A DNA stretch of 64,000 bases from Desulfobacter sp. (GCA_028768545.1 CP054838.1:3335001-3399000), one strand, 5' to 3'; positions 1 to 8,529 are shown, numbered from the stretch's first letter. Made by a program: numbers and translations. The notes: generated from the letters alone by a model not told the origin.

Positions 1-2
1 TG

Positions 3-167
3 CGGGATTTTGTGTTTGACAAACATTTTTTCAACGAGTTCAAACGCAGGTTTCCAACAGCCGAATCCCACACATTTGAAGACGCAGGTCATTATCTTTT
101 TGAAGACAAACCCCAACAAACCCTGGACCTGGTCAAATCGTTTCTAGTTAAAAACACGAATTTTTGA
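3..167 (+). CDS. oleB: OleB-like alpha/beta hydrolase, C-terminal fragment
   Basis: The window opens inside a reading frame that ends at the TGA at 165-167. About 54 residues are visible. They contain a strongly basic stretch (EFKRRFP) followed by FEDAGHYLFED, which resembles the region around the catalytic histidine of alpha/beta hydrolases of the haloalkane dehalogenase/OleB type (GHxxxED). In the ole pathway OleB is a beta-lactone decarboxylase that releases the cis-olefin. The oleC-type gene two positions downstream supports this reading. Most of the protein lies outside the window, so the family is inferred from one motif plus context; another alpha/beta hydrolase is possible. Confidence 0.6.
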   Translation, partial: RDFVFDKHFFNEFKRRFPTAESHTFEDAGHYLFEDKPQQTLDLVKSFLVKNTNF

Positions 168-199
168 CTTTTTGGTTCAGGACAGGTAAAAAAGAGCCT

Positions 200-901
200 A
201 TGCTTGAATTCTTGAAAAAAAAGAATAAAAAAACGCCTGAACCTCCAAATCCCCCTGGGGAAAATGCAGGGGCACCCGGGGATAAAGAGGGAAATGCGCC
301 TGACAACGCCTCTGTAAAAAAGAAAAAACGGTTTTCCATCAAAAAACTGATTTTTATGGTTCTGGTATTGACCGCCGCTGGCACGGCTGGATTTTTCGCC
401 TACACTTGGTATTTTTCAGGTCCGGGAACCCATTCCAGAACTTACAAACCCATGGTCCTTGCCCATGTCAACCTGCCCCCGGAGATGCTCAAATTTTCCT
501 TTGAACATTTTCCAGACCTGTATGATGCTTTGATTGTTTTTAACGGACAAATTGACATTTATGACAGTGAAATCCAGCGGATCCAGGCCATTGGGGAGCA
601 ATATCCCGAACAAAATAAAATTGCCCAAAGCCAGAAAAAAATCTGGGTCAACGGCAAAAACAAACTGCTAAAGGCATTTGCAAAACTTGAAAAGCCCGTA
701 AAAGAAACCTTTGTCCTCTTCCAGGTAAACCCGGCCAAGGGCCTTGTCCAGGTAGAGGCAAGCGCCAAAGACCTGACCACCAGCGGCCAGACCGCCTTAA
801 CCGTCTCCCGGGAGCAGACCGCCCAGCTAAACGCTTCGGCAGACACCCCCCCGGAAGGGATGGTCCAGACCATTTTATTTAAAATTAAAAAGATATTTTA
901 A
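200..901 (+). CDS. Unknown membrane-anchored protein between oleB and oleC
   Basis: Not recognised as a known family. The likely start is the ATG at 200; a TTG at 164 would overlap the upstream gene. The protein is about 233 residues. A Lys/Pro/Glu-rich N-terminal tail (about 45 residues) is followed by one hydrophobic segment (KKLIFMVLVLTAAGTAGFF) and a Ser/Gly-rich linker, then a soluble, mixed-charge C-terminal domain that should lie outside the cytoplasm. This is a single-pass membrane protein with N-in topology. Its stop overlaps the oleC start by one base (TAATG), indicating translational coupling, and it closely follows the oleB-like gene. A role tied to long-chain olefin synthesis or delivery is inference from position only. 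Confidence 0.6.
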   Translation: MLEFLKKKNKKTPEPPNPPGENAGAPGDKEGNAPDNASVKKKKRFSIKKLIFMVLVLTAAGTAGFFAYTWYFSGPGTHSRTYKPMVLAHVNLPPEMLKFSFEHFPDLYDALIVFNGQIDIYDSEIQRIQAIGEQYPEQNKIAQSQKKIWVNGKNKLLKAFAKLEKPVKETFVLFQVNPAKGLVQVEASAKDLTTSGQTALTVSREQTAQLNASADTPPEGMVQTILFKIKKIF

Positions 902-2550
902 TGACATCCTATATCAACATCTCCCACAGACTCAAACAATCCTGCGATAAATACCCTTTTAAGCGGGCCGTGGTATACCCGGCCGGACGGGACAAGGCCG
1001 GCAGGGTCCTTTACAGCCAGATGACCTTTACCCAGCTGGAAAAAGAATCAGATGCCCTGGCATTCGGCCTTGAACGCATCGGCATCAGCCGGGGCATGCG
1101 GACCATTTTAATGGTGACCCCGGGCATGGAATTTTTCACGACCATTTTTGCCATGTTCAAGGTCGGGGCCGTTCCCGTGGTGGTGGATCCGGGCATGGGC
1201 ATAGACCGGATGCTCCAATGCCTTGAACAAAGCCGCCCCAAAGCCTTTATCGGCATAGAAAAGGCCCATGTGTTAAGATCCCTGCGCCCGGGTTTTTTTA
1301 AAAGCGTCAAACATTGGGTCACGGTGGGAAAAAAATGGTTCTGGGGAGGATATACCCTGGACCAGCTCATGGCCCATGCCCCGGAGCCCTTTCCCAGGGC
1401 CCAGACCACAGCCAATGAAACCGCCGCCATTGTATTTACCACAGGCTCCACAGGACCTGCCAAGGGCGTGGTCTATACCCATGGTAATTTTGATGCCCAG
1501 ATCCAGCAGATCCAGGCCCATTTCAATATTGCACCCGATGAAGTTGACCTGCCCACCTTTCCTCTCTTTGCTTTGTTTGACCCGGCCCTGGGCATGACCG
1601 CAGTCATTCCGGACATGGACCCCACAAAACCGGCCCAGGTGAATCCGTTGAAAATCATCGAAGCCATTGAAAACCAAGGGGTCACCAATATGTTTGCCTC
1701 TCCTGCCCTGCTCAACCGGGTGGGCGCATACGGGAAAAAAAATAAAATTAAACTGCCCTCCTTACGGCGGGTGGTCTCTGCAGGGGCGCCGGTCAGTCCT
1801 ACCAATATAGAACAATTTTCAACCATGCTGTCAAAGAACACTCAGATCCACACCCCATACGGCGCCACCGAAGCGGTTCCCATCATTTCCATTGGCTCCC
1901 ATGAAATCCTCTCTGAAACCAAAAAACTTTCTGAACAGGGGTTTGGCATGTGTATTGGCCGGCCCATCTGTGACACCCAGATAAAACTGATCAAAATCAG
2001 TGATGATCCCATCACCCAGATCAGGGACACCCTGGTTGTACCTGAAAACCAGGTGGGCGAAATCGCGGTCAAGGCAGATCTGGTCACCAAAAATTATTTT
2101 AACAACCGCAAAGCAGACCTTTTGGCAAAAATGGATGATCCAGACGGTAATGTCTGGCACAGAATGGGGGATCTTGGGTGGCAGGATTCCAAAGGAAGGA
2201 TCTGGTTCTGCGGGAGGAAAAACCATCGGGTTGAAACCGGGAAAGAGCCCTTGTACACCATTCCGGTGGAAGCCATTTTCAATACCCATGCCAAGGTGCT
2301 TAGAAGTGCCCTGACAGGGGTGGGGCCAAAGGCCTGCCAGGTTCCGGTAATTTTTATTGAGCCCATGGGGAAAATAGCGAATAAAAAAAAGTTTATCCAA
2401 GAGCTTAGAGATCTGGCCAGATCCAATCCTTTGACCTCAAAGATCGAGCATATTCTCATCAACCCCTCATTCCCGGTGGATATCCGTCATAATTCAAAAA
2501 TCTTCAGGGAAAAACTGGCCGTACAAGCCCAGTCAAAGCTCAAGCTTTAG
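901..2550 (+). CDS. oleC: OleC-type beta-lactone synthetase / fatty-acyl AMP ligase
   Basis: ANL-superfamily adenylating enzyme of 549 residues, the usual size for OleC. Visible signatures are the P-loop VFTTGSTGPAKGV (about residues 179-191), the A5 motif TPYGATEA (about 318) and the A7-A8 region with WHRMGDLGW and GRKNHRV. The N-terminal half (VDPGMGIDRMLQCLEQ, AFIGIEKAH) is typical of the OleC group rather than of plain FadD ligases. OleC uses ATP to turn a 2-alkyl-3-hydroxyacid into a beta-lactone, which OleB decarboxylates to a long-chain olefin. The start ATG overlaps the upstream stop. oleA and oleD are not in view; they may lie upstream of the window. A generic acyl-CoA ligase is the alternative. 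Confidence 0.8.
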   Translation: MTSYINISHRLKQSCDKYPFKRAVVYPAGRDKAGRVLYSQMTFTQLEKESDALAFGLERIGISRGMRTILMVTPGMEFFTTIFAMFKVGAVPVVVDPGMGIDRMLQCLEQSRPKAFIGIEKAHVLRSLRPGFFKSVKHWVTVGKKWFWGGYTLDQLMAHAPEPFPRAQTTANETAAIVFTTGSTGPAKGVVYTHGNFDAQIQQIQAHFNIAPDEVDLPTFPLFALFDPALGMTAVIPDMDPTKPAQVNPLKIIEAIENQGVTNMFASPALLNRVGAYGKKNKIKLPSLRRVVSAGAPVSPTNIEQFSTMLSKNTQIHTPYGATEAVPIISIGSHEILSETKKLSEQGFGMCIGRPICDTQIKLIKISDDPITQIRDTLVVPENQVGEIAVKADLVTKNYFNNRKADLLAKMDDPDGNVWHRMGDLGWQDSKGRIWFCGRKNHRVETGKEPLYTIPVEAIFNTHAKVLRSALTGVGPKACQVPVIFIEPMGKIANKKKFIQELRDLARSNPLTSKIEHILINPSFPVDIRHNSKIFREKLAVQAQSKLKL

Positions 2551-2567
2551 CCGATGCGAAATACCGT

Positions 2568-2589
2568 GCCCCGGGCCAAACCCCGGGGC
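2568..2589 (+). terminator. GC-rich hairpin after oleC
   Basis: The stem GCCCCGGG / CCCCGGGGC with a short CCAAA loop lies 18 bases after the oleC stop, followed by a weak T-containing stretch. It also lies just past the end of the convergent DHH/CBS gene. Probable transcription terminator, judged from structure only. Confidence 0.5.
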
Positions 2590-2627
2590 TAATTTCAATT
2601 CAATGCAAACCAATGTAAAGGTCCCAA

Positions 2628-3929
2628 TTAATCGGGCAGCAGATCATAAAAATAGAGCATGGCATCTGACCGTGTTATAATCCCGATAATTTTATCATCT
2701 TCCATCACCGGCACCCGGCCGATGTCATGGCGGATCATAAGCCGGGCAGCCTCAATGGCGCTTTTATTATGGGGAATGGTGATTAGATTCCGGCTCATAA
2801 TGGCTTTTACGGGGGACTGCATCTGTTTGGTTTTTCTCACCTTTTTAAAATCCCGCCTGGAAATCACACCCACAAGGTGGTCCTCATCATCCACCACAGG
2901 CATGCCTGTGCACCCCATATCCCGAAGCATCATGGCCACCTCCTCCACAGGGGTGGCTGCATTGACCGTCACCACGGGATAGGACATGATATCGGCCAGC
3001 ATCACGGATGAATACTGATTGCCCTGAATCAGCTCCATTATCATTTCGCGCACGGTCTCAGGATTGGTCCCCTTGAGCAGGGCAGATCCTGCCCCGGGAT
3101 GTCCGCCCCCGCCCATGCTGCGCATCATAAATCCAATATTCACCTCATCCACCCCGCTCCTGCCGATGACCATGCATTTGTCTTTGTCTTTGTCCTTGAA
3201 AATGCCAAAGGCCACATCCACGTTGACAATTTCCCGGTACATCTGAAGCACCATGGCAAGGTTCTGCACCCGGCCGCTGATCTCCATTTCCGACAGGCTC
3301 AGGGTAAACCCGTTGATTTCGCTTCGCTCTGCCAGCTGAATCATCTCAAAGAGAACATCCTTTTGTTTTTTCCCATAGGCAGGTTGTAAAAAAGTGGTTA
3401 AAATATTCAAATCCGCCTTCCAGTCCAAAAGGAATCCAGCGGCATAGGCATCTTCTGCAAGGGTTGAGGGAAAAGACAGATTTCCCGTATCTTCATAGAG
3501 CCCCATGAGAAACAAGGTGGCCTGAATCGGGGTAATGAGTTTACGCTGTTTTTCTATTTCCTGAACCAGCATGGTCACCGTGGCCCCGATTTCTCTGATA
3601 TGTTTTTCATTGGCCTTCATATCCCCTTTAAGATGATGATCCCATATGATTATTTCAAGATTTGGCTTGTCGGCAAGGACAGAAAGGCGCTGGTCTATAC
3701 GGTTCCATGAGTTGGTGTCCACCACAATCAAGGTGTCAACCGAATCAATGTCAATCTCCTTTGGACTGTACAGCTCAAACAAATCCTTGTGAATGGATAA
3801 AAACGCTTTAAGATTCGCATTCACCGTGCCCGGAAGCACGGGTTTGGCATCAGGGTAAACCAGGGTGGCAGCCACCAGGCTTGCCAGGGCATCAAAATCT
3901 GAACCTTTGTGGGTGGTTATAATCTTCAT
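2628..3929 (-). CDS. DHH-DHHA1 phosphoesterase with tandem CBS domains
   Basis: 433 residues. The N-terminal DHH domain shows GSDFDALAS (about 9-17), VDTN (about 70), WDHH (about 96) and a GLYEDTGNLSF motif. The DHHA1 part carries GGGGHPGAGSA (about 275-285). Two CBS domains follow (about 312-370 and 375-430). This is the same order as the N-terminal half of the long tRNA nucleotidyltransferase/poly(A) polymerase fusions of deltaproteobacteria, but here the protein stops after the second CBS and has no nucleotidyltransferase head. DHH/DHHA1 proteins hydrolyse short oligonucleotides or cyclic dinucleotides, and CBS pairs bind adenosyl ligands. The natural substrate is not determined by the sequence. 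It is convergent with oleC. Confidence 0.8.
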   Translation of the reverse strand: MKIITTHKGSDFDALASLVAATLVYPDAKPVLPGTVNANLKAFLSIHKDLFELYSPKEIDIDSVDTLIVVDTNSWNRIDQRLSVLADKPNLEIIIWDHHLKGDMKANEKHIREIGATVTMLVQEIEKQRKLITPIQATLFLMGLYEDTGNLSFPSTLAEDAYAAGFLLDWKADLNILTTFLQPAYGKKQKDVLFEMIQLAERSEINGFTLSLSEMEISGRVQNLAMVLQMYREIVNVDVAFGIFKDKDKDKCMVIGRSGVDEVNIGFMMRSMGGGGHPGAGSALLKGTNPETVREMIMELIQGNQYSSVMLADIMSYPVVTVNAATPVEEVAMMLRDMGCTGMPVVDDEDHLVGVISRRDFKKVRKTKQMQSPVKAIMSRNLITIPHNKSAIEAARLMIRHDIGRVPVMEDDKIIGIITRSDAMLYFYDLLPD

Positions 3930-4483
3930 AGGGCCTCATCTTCAGGATTAAGTCAGAATAAAATATTATACCAACCAACCCTTTAAAATCAACGGATTTC
4001 TATAGTTATCCGGGTTTAAACCCGCCCAATCCCTTTACAAGAGAATCCATGTTCAAAAATAAACCCTCGGCCAGGGAAAAACAAAAAAGCCATGCCGGTT
4101 TGAGCTGTAATCAAGCGACAAAAACATTAAAAAAACGCAATACCATAACATCTTAAATTAACAGGACAAAACAATTCACACTATTTTAAACATCGTTAAA
4201 CCGCCCGAAGCCTAAAAAAAATGATTGACAATCCAAAAGCAGATTGTTTTGAGGCAGTCTAAGGGGTCATTAAGCAGATAACAATCATTAGTTACCCAGA
4301 AGAATGATTTCTTTGAATTCCGCTTCAATTTTTGATACTTAAATTTTGTTTCCTAAAACACTTGTATTATTGATACGCCTTTTTCCTGTTTCGTATTCCT
4401 GCACAATTTGTTTTGATCTTTGTGTTATTTCTTAAAACGGATCACCTTGAATTTATTAACCATTTTTTTAAGGAGGGCGATTC
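3930..4483. other. AT-rich intergenic region without a gene
   Basis: About 550 bases between the divergent DHH/CBS gene and the fibre-subunit locus. It is AT-rich and full of short A/T runs. No convincing reading frame, tRNA or strong hairpin was seen. It should hold the promoters for both neighbours. A strong Shine-Dalgarno (AAGGAGGGCG, 4470-4479) sits just before the ATG at 4484. Confidence 0.6.
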
Positions 4484-4681
4484 ATGAAAGGCAAATGGTA
4501 TTTAATTTTAATCTCTGTTTTTATCGGGTTTTGTTTTGTCCTGCCGGTCCAGGCAGGCCCCTAGCTCATAGGAGATACGGGTCTGGACAAGGTAACTGCA
4601 GGCAGGGGACACCACGGCGGTGACACCGACGGCGGTGCCATTGTGGCCGGTAATTCTAAGGCCACCATTAACGAGGCCGGG

Positions 4682-4865
4682 GGCATAGAGCTTTCCGGCG
4701 ATGCCCAGAGCGGTCTTCAGGGTCTAAATGTGGTAACCAGGTGGCCAACGGGGTCAATGTCCAGACCATAGGTGAATTCACATCAGCCTATATCTTTGAT
4801 GAGGGTAAGCCCTCAAACACGATAGAATTTGCAGGAACAGATCTGAATTTAAACCAGAATAACTT
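4682..4865 (+). repeat. Fibre-subunit repeat copy 1 (damaged)
   Basis: Encodes ELSGDAQSGLQGLNVVT, then in the next frame QVANGVNV and, further on, LNLNQNNF. It corresponds to the copy at about 5600-5757 but is about 13 bases short in the middle. The copies match at protein level, as expected for amyloid-type imperfect repeats. Confidence 0.6.
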
Positions 4866-5599
4866 TATCAAGCAGGTCTCCGGCGGCGGGGCAGATCTGG
4901 ATGAGTATCGAAGAGAAGGGTATGACGTCATCATTGATGCCGACGCCCAATACAAACAGACCAGAAACCTGGCCATCAACAATGAGCTTGAGTATGCAAC
5001 CATCGAAGGGGAACTCCACCGTTTTACCTATGACGGGAAGGTCACTGTGGATGGGGTCTACAATGAAGAAACTGGCGAGACCACCGGATACGGCCAAGGG
5101 TTTGTGGGACAGGGGTTTGCAGCATACGGCAGTGAGGACTGGAACGAAACCGCCTCTGCTGAATGCTCGCAGGAGACCAGTGGATCTTCAAGCAACTATG
5201 CGACCGATTCTGGGGGAACCACGGGTGACCCTGGATATCCCGATTCATCATGGTATGATCTGACCAGTGGCGGCCAAAGCGAAAACAGTCAAGCCTCAGG
5301 CGGATCCTACGATTGGTCAGATACCTATAACGCCGAAGCCGGCGCAGCAGGCTTCAACGGCGCCGGGTGTGCTGCAGGCGACGGGGCGTCCTGTACAGGG
5401 TCCCAAAGCGCTACTACCACCTATGCATGGGTGGATGCCACCTACCTAAAGGATGTCTTCAATCTTGAGGCAAGCGAAGAAACTAGCCTGGACGTGGATG
5501 TCTATGCTAAATTCCGCGCCCCCATCTTCATTGAGGAGGCAGAAGCTGAGTATATCGTGGTTGACGATTCAGCCCTTACCGTGAACTCAGCCTACGGTA

Positions 5600-5757
5600 T
5601 CAGCCTGTCCGGCAGTGCCCAAAGCAATCTTCAGGGACTGAACGTGGTTACGGCAGCCGGCGGCCAGGTGGCAAACGGAGTCAACGTTTCTACCGGCGGC
5701 AACATGGACGGTGTCAGTATGATCAATCTCAACCAGAGCAACTTTATCAGCCAGACC
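5600..5757 (+). repeat. Fibre-subunit repeat copy 2 (intact)
   Basis: Encodes SLSGSAQSNLQGLNVVTAAG followed by GQVANGVNV and LNQSNFISQ at the C-terminus of the broken subunit gene. It is the reference copy for placing the deletion in copy 1. Confidence 0.6.
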
Positions 5758-5782
5758 CATTAAATTTGCAAAAGGAAAAAAA

Positions 5783-5823
5783 GCGGGGGTAGGGCTGTTA
5801 AACCTTAACAGCCCTACCCCCGC
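5783..5823. terminator. Long perfect hairpin between fibre-subunit genes
   Basis: A GC-rich inverted repeat: GCGGGGGTAGGGCTGTTA, a loop of a few bases, and its complement ending CCCCCGC. On the plus strand no T-run follows; a run of A precedes it, so the classic intrinsic-terminator layout points to the minus strand. In a plus-strand operon it more likely causes partial attenuation or protects the 3' end of the first message, giving different subunit and exporter levels. Confidence 0.55.
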
Positions 5824-5875
5824 AAAACCGAACAGCTTGTTTGTTAATGATCAACACAAGTTTTAAAGGTGTATC

Positions 5876-6325
5876 ATGAAAACAAAAAACGGTATTATCA
5901 TTTCAGCTCTGATACTTGCCTGTTTAATGATGCCTTTGCAGGCATGGGGCATGGACCCGCTCAGCGATGAGCAAATGGACAATATCACCGCAGGAAGCAC
6001 AAGCACCTGGGATGGGATACTGGACAATCTCCTGACCAACATCCCCTTTAATTACAGAGGCAACAACTCTGAGGCGATTGGGGATATTCTCATTTTCAGC
6101 CCCCCGGCCCAGTCAACCTATAACACCACCAACAACTTTCATCAGACAAATAATATGGGGTCTTTGAACATTACGGACAATGCCCAGCAGAACTTGAGTT
6201 CTCTGATCAACATCAATGCGGTAAACTCCCCTGTCAATGTGCTGTTAAATTTAAATATCACCCTTGATTCAACCATAGGGACTTTAGTCCAGCAAAACTG
6301 GCTGAACGGGATGTTGCAACCCTAA
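5876..6325 (+). CDS. Small secreted Asn/Gln-rich protein, FapB-like minor subunit
   Basis: 149 residues with a signal peptide (about 1-25, ending QAWG). Directly after it comes LSDEQMDNITAG, a short motif seen at the mature N-terminus of many secreted repeat proteins. The remainder is rich in Asn, Gln, Ser and Thr, with LNITDNAQQNLSSLININA resembling the AQSNLQGLNVV repeat of the broken gene upstream. No Cys. Position between the large subunit and the C39 peptidase matches a minor or nucleator subunit in a Fap-type operon. No firm family is recognised; the role is inference from composition and order. A good ribosome site (AAGGTG) precedes the ATG. Confidence 0.6.
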   Translation: MKTKNGIIISALILACLMMPLQAWGMDPLSDEQMDNITAGSTSTWDGILDNLLTNIPFNYRGNNSEAIGDILIFSPPAQSTYNTTNNFHQTNNMGSLNITDNAQQNLSSLININAVNSPVNVLLNLNITLDSTIGTLVQQNWLNGMLQP

Positions 6326-6364
6326 AAAATTAAGTCCTAAAAACGGGCTGAAAGAGAGAAGAAA

Positions 6365-7129
6365 ATGATGGAAAGTTCTGTGCTTTCCCATCAAAAAACT
6401 TGGATTTTTCTTTTAATTATTTTTATTTTATTCACCTGGCCGGACCCTTCCTGTCCGGCCAGCCGGGTGAACCTGCGTCTCGGGAATCTTCACTTTGGAC
6501 AGAACACCTTGAGCTTGAACCAGATCCGCTGGAACAATATCACCCGCCAGGGGTGGGATGTCAGCTGCGGGGCAGCCGCCCTTTCCACCCTTTTGACCTT
6601 TCACCACCATAAAAAATTTTCGGAAATGGCCATTACCCTGACCATTTTAAAAAATTCAGATCCGGCCAGGATAAAGGCAAGGGGTGAATTTTCCCTTTAC
6701 GATCTCAAGCGGTTTGCCAAGGCCGTGGGCTATGAGGGCCTGGGCTTTGCAGACATGAGCGTTGATGATCTTGAATTCTTTGATTTGCCGGCCATCCTGC
6801 CTTTCCGCATGAAAGAACTGGATCATTTTGTGGTCTTCAAAAAAAAACTGGGAAACCACATCCTTCTCGGGGATCCGGCATTTGGGAATCTCTCCTTGCC
6901 CCTCAAGCAGTTCGAATCCCTCTGGAAAAGCCGGATCGCCTTTTACGTGGCCAATCCTGAAGAAAAGACAGCCCTGATGAGTCAGACCAAAACCGGGAAA
7001 TTAAGCCCGCTTGCCCCCAAAGCCATGGAGGCAACCATTCCTTTTCCCGACTATGTGGGACGGATGGTTCTTCGCATCCCCATGGTTCCGTTAACCCGAA
7101 AAAAAAAAACAGTGAGCCCAATACAATGA
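6365..7129 (+). CDS. Secreted C39-family cysteine peptidase, FapD-like
   Basis: 254 residues with an N-terminal hydrophobic export signal (WIFLLIIFILF, cleavage probably near SCPA). The papain-like C39 signatures are present: WDVSCGAAALSTLL with the catalytic Cys and its oxyanion Gln/Asp region before it, DHFVVF with the catalytic His, and GDPAFGN with the Asp. It lacks the ABC-transporter domains of bacteriocin exporters, so it is a stand-alone periplasmic C39 peptidase as in FapD. In Fap systems this enzyme processes or licenses the barrel exporter. Its stop overlaps the next start (ATGA, 7126-7129), so the two are translationally coupled. Confidence 0.75.
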   Translation: MMESSVLSHQKTWIFLLIIFILFTWPDPSCPASRVNLRLGNLHFGQNTLSLNQIRWNNITRQGWDVSCGAAALSTLLTFHHHKKFSEMAITLTILKNSDPARIKARGEFSLYDLKRFAKAVGYEGLGFADMSVDDLEFFDLPAILPFRMKELDHFVVFKKKLGNHILLGDPAFGNLSLPLKQFESLWKSRIAFYVANPEEKTALMSQTKTGKLSPLAPKAMEATIPFPDYVGRMVLRIPMVPLTRKKKTVSPIQ

Positions 7130-8391
7130 GATATCCACGATTTTTGATTTTGGTTATGGTATTGCTGATGACCTGCCAGACACTTCGGGCACAAGAAAAT
7201 CTCCCCCCAGCCCCCGCAGGTGAGGCCTCCTATGAAGGCCTTAAGCAGGAAATCAACAGGCTTGAACAGATGAATCAGGATAGTAGCCAGACCATCAAAA
7301 ACCTGTCAGAACGGATTGAGGCGCTCGAACGCATGATCATGGAGAAGCCGCCCCAAAAAAAGAAAACCCAGACAGAACCGCTTGAACAAAAATCAGATGA
7401 GACCCGGGCAGCCCTTGAACAGGAGGCCCAGGAAAATTATGAACTGATCCAAACCGCCTTTGAAAGGCGATTCGGCGTGGAACAGGGCATGCTCCTGCGG
7501 CCCTATGAATTTGTATATGAACCCAGCCTTTTTTATGCCCATACCTCTTACGATAAAATTGTAATTGACGGGTTTACCATATTTCCTGTTCTTGTGGTCG
7601 GCGACATTGTATCTGAATCCATGAGCCGGGATATTATGATGACCAACCATTCCTTTAGGATCGGGTTGCCCTGGGATCTGCAGTTTGACCTTTTTATTCC
7701 CGTGGGATACCAAAAGGAGCGCACCGTGCGTGCAGACGGCTTGTATACCTCTGACGATACCGGCGGCATCGGGGATATCTCACTGGGGCTAAGCCATCAA
7801 TTGTTCAAATCCCATTCATTCATGCCGGATACCCTGATCGGGGTGAGCTGGAAATCCACCACAGGGGATGATCCATATCGAATTGTCACAGCGGATGAGC
7901 CGGCCCTTGGAAGCGGGTTTCAAACCTGGGGTCTATCTTTAACCTCCATGACCACCCTGGATCCGGTTATCCTTTACGGGGGATTATCCTGGACCTATTC
8001 CCCGGGTAAAGACAAGGTAGTCGGCCATGTCAAGCCCGGACAGAGCTTTGGCTTCCATCTTGGCACCGCCCTTGCCCTGAACCTGGATACCTCCTTAAGC
8101 TTTGGATTTCAGAGTCGCTATACCCTGGAAACAGAGCTTGACGGAACCAGCGTAAATGGGTCTTACTTTACCACATCCACCTTTTCCATTGGCCTGTCAA
8201 AGGTCATCAATGACTTTTCGTCCGTTGATTTTAACGTGGGCATCGGCCTGACCAGCGACTCTCCGGATTTCCAGGTCAGTGTCTCATTTCCACTTAAGTT
8301 CTTATTAAAAGATGAAGAACCCGCTGAAGACAAAATTGAGAGCCAGACTGAAAATGAGATACAAGTCAAAAGCACGGACGAAGATTCCTAG
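7126..8391 (+). CDS. FapF-like outer-membrane beta-barrel exporter
   Basis: 421 residues: signal peptide (about 1-22, LRAQ), then a heptad-rich coiled coil (about 35-70, LKQEINRLEQMNQ and SQTIKNLSERIEALERM), a charged linker, and from about residue 115 a long run of alternating amphipathic strands ending with an aromatic-poor C-terminal strand and a charged tail. FapF of Pseudomonas has the same layout: a trimerising coiled-coil plug ahead of a 12-stranded barrel that passes amyloid subunits. ATGA overlap with the C39 peptidase gene. A general phenol-degradation-type porin (MetA family) would also give this barrel, but the coiled coil and the C39 neighbour favour FapF. Appears intact. Confidence 0.7.
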   Translation: MRYPRFLILVMVLLMTCQTLRAQENLPPAPAGEASYEGLKQEINRLEQMNQDSSQTIKNLSERIEALERMIMEKPPQKKKTQTEPLEQKSDETRAALEQEAQENYELIQTAFERRFGVEQGMLLRPYEFVYEPSLFYAHTSYDKIVIDGFTIFPVLVVGDIVSESMSRDIMMTNHSFRIGLPWDLQFDLFIPVGYQKERTVRADGLYTSDDTGGIGDISLGLSHQLFKSHSFMPDTLIGVSWKSTTGDDPYRIVTADEPALGSGFQTWGLSLTSMTTLDPVILYGGLSWTYSPGKDKVVGHVKPGQSFGFHLGTALALNLDTSLSFGFQSRYTLETELDGTSVNGSYFTTSTFSIGLSKVINDFSSVDFNVGIGLTSDSPDFQVSVSFPLKFLLKDEEPAEDKIESQTENEIQVKSTDEDS

Positions 8392-8492
8392 GGCATTTTC
8401 AAACATCAACTGTATTAAACATACAGATACCGGGTTATGTCATATTCCACCTGCCACCCCAAAAAGCATTCACCTGGGGTTAAAACCACCCA

Positions 8493-8529
8493 GCCAATTA
8501 AAGCAATGAAACAGTCATTGCTTTAATTG
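8493..8529. terminator. Hairpin downstream of the exporter gene
   Basis: A perfect 15-bp inverted repeat (CCAATTAAAGCAATG and complement) with a seven-base loop, about 100 bases after the exporter stop and before the convergent hpf gene. Only a weak T tract follows. Likely a bidirectional terminator between convergent genes. Confidence 0.5.

Larger units (their letters stand above)
4484..5763 (+). pseudogene. Broken Fap-type amyloid/repeat fibre subunit
   Basis: A strong ribosome site precedes the ATG at 4484. It starts a clear signal peptide (MKGKWYLILISVFIGFCFVL...QA), but after 26 codons an in-frame TAG stands at 4562-4564. Reading on, the frame encodes GLDKVTAG and a repeat (ELSGDAQSGLQGLNVVT), then shifts frame near 4738. 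The repeat continues in the next frame (QVANGVNV, LNLNQNNFIKQ) and runs to the TAA at 5761-5763. A second copy (SLSGSAQSNLQGLNVVTAAG, QVANGVNV, INLNQSNFISQ) ends the protein. Compared with copy 2, copy 1 lacks about 13 bases (GGCAGCCGGCGGC), which explains the shift. Two Asn/Gln/Gly-rich repeats flank a 250-residue Gly/Ser/Tyr-rich linker, as in FapB/FapC amyloid subunits. The C-terminal open frame has only a GTG at 4741 and no signal peptide. Confidence 0.7.
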
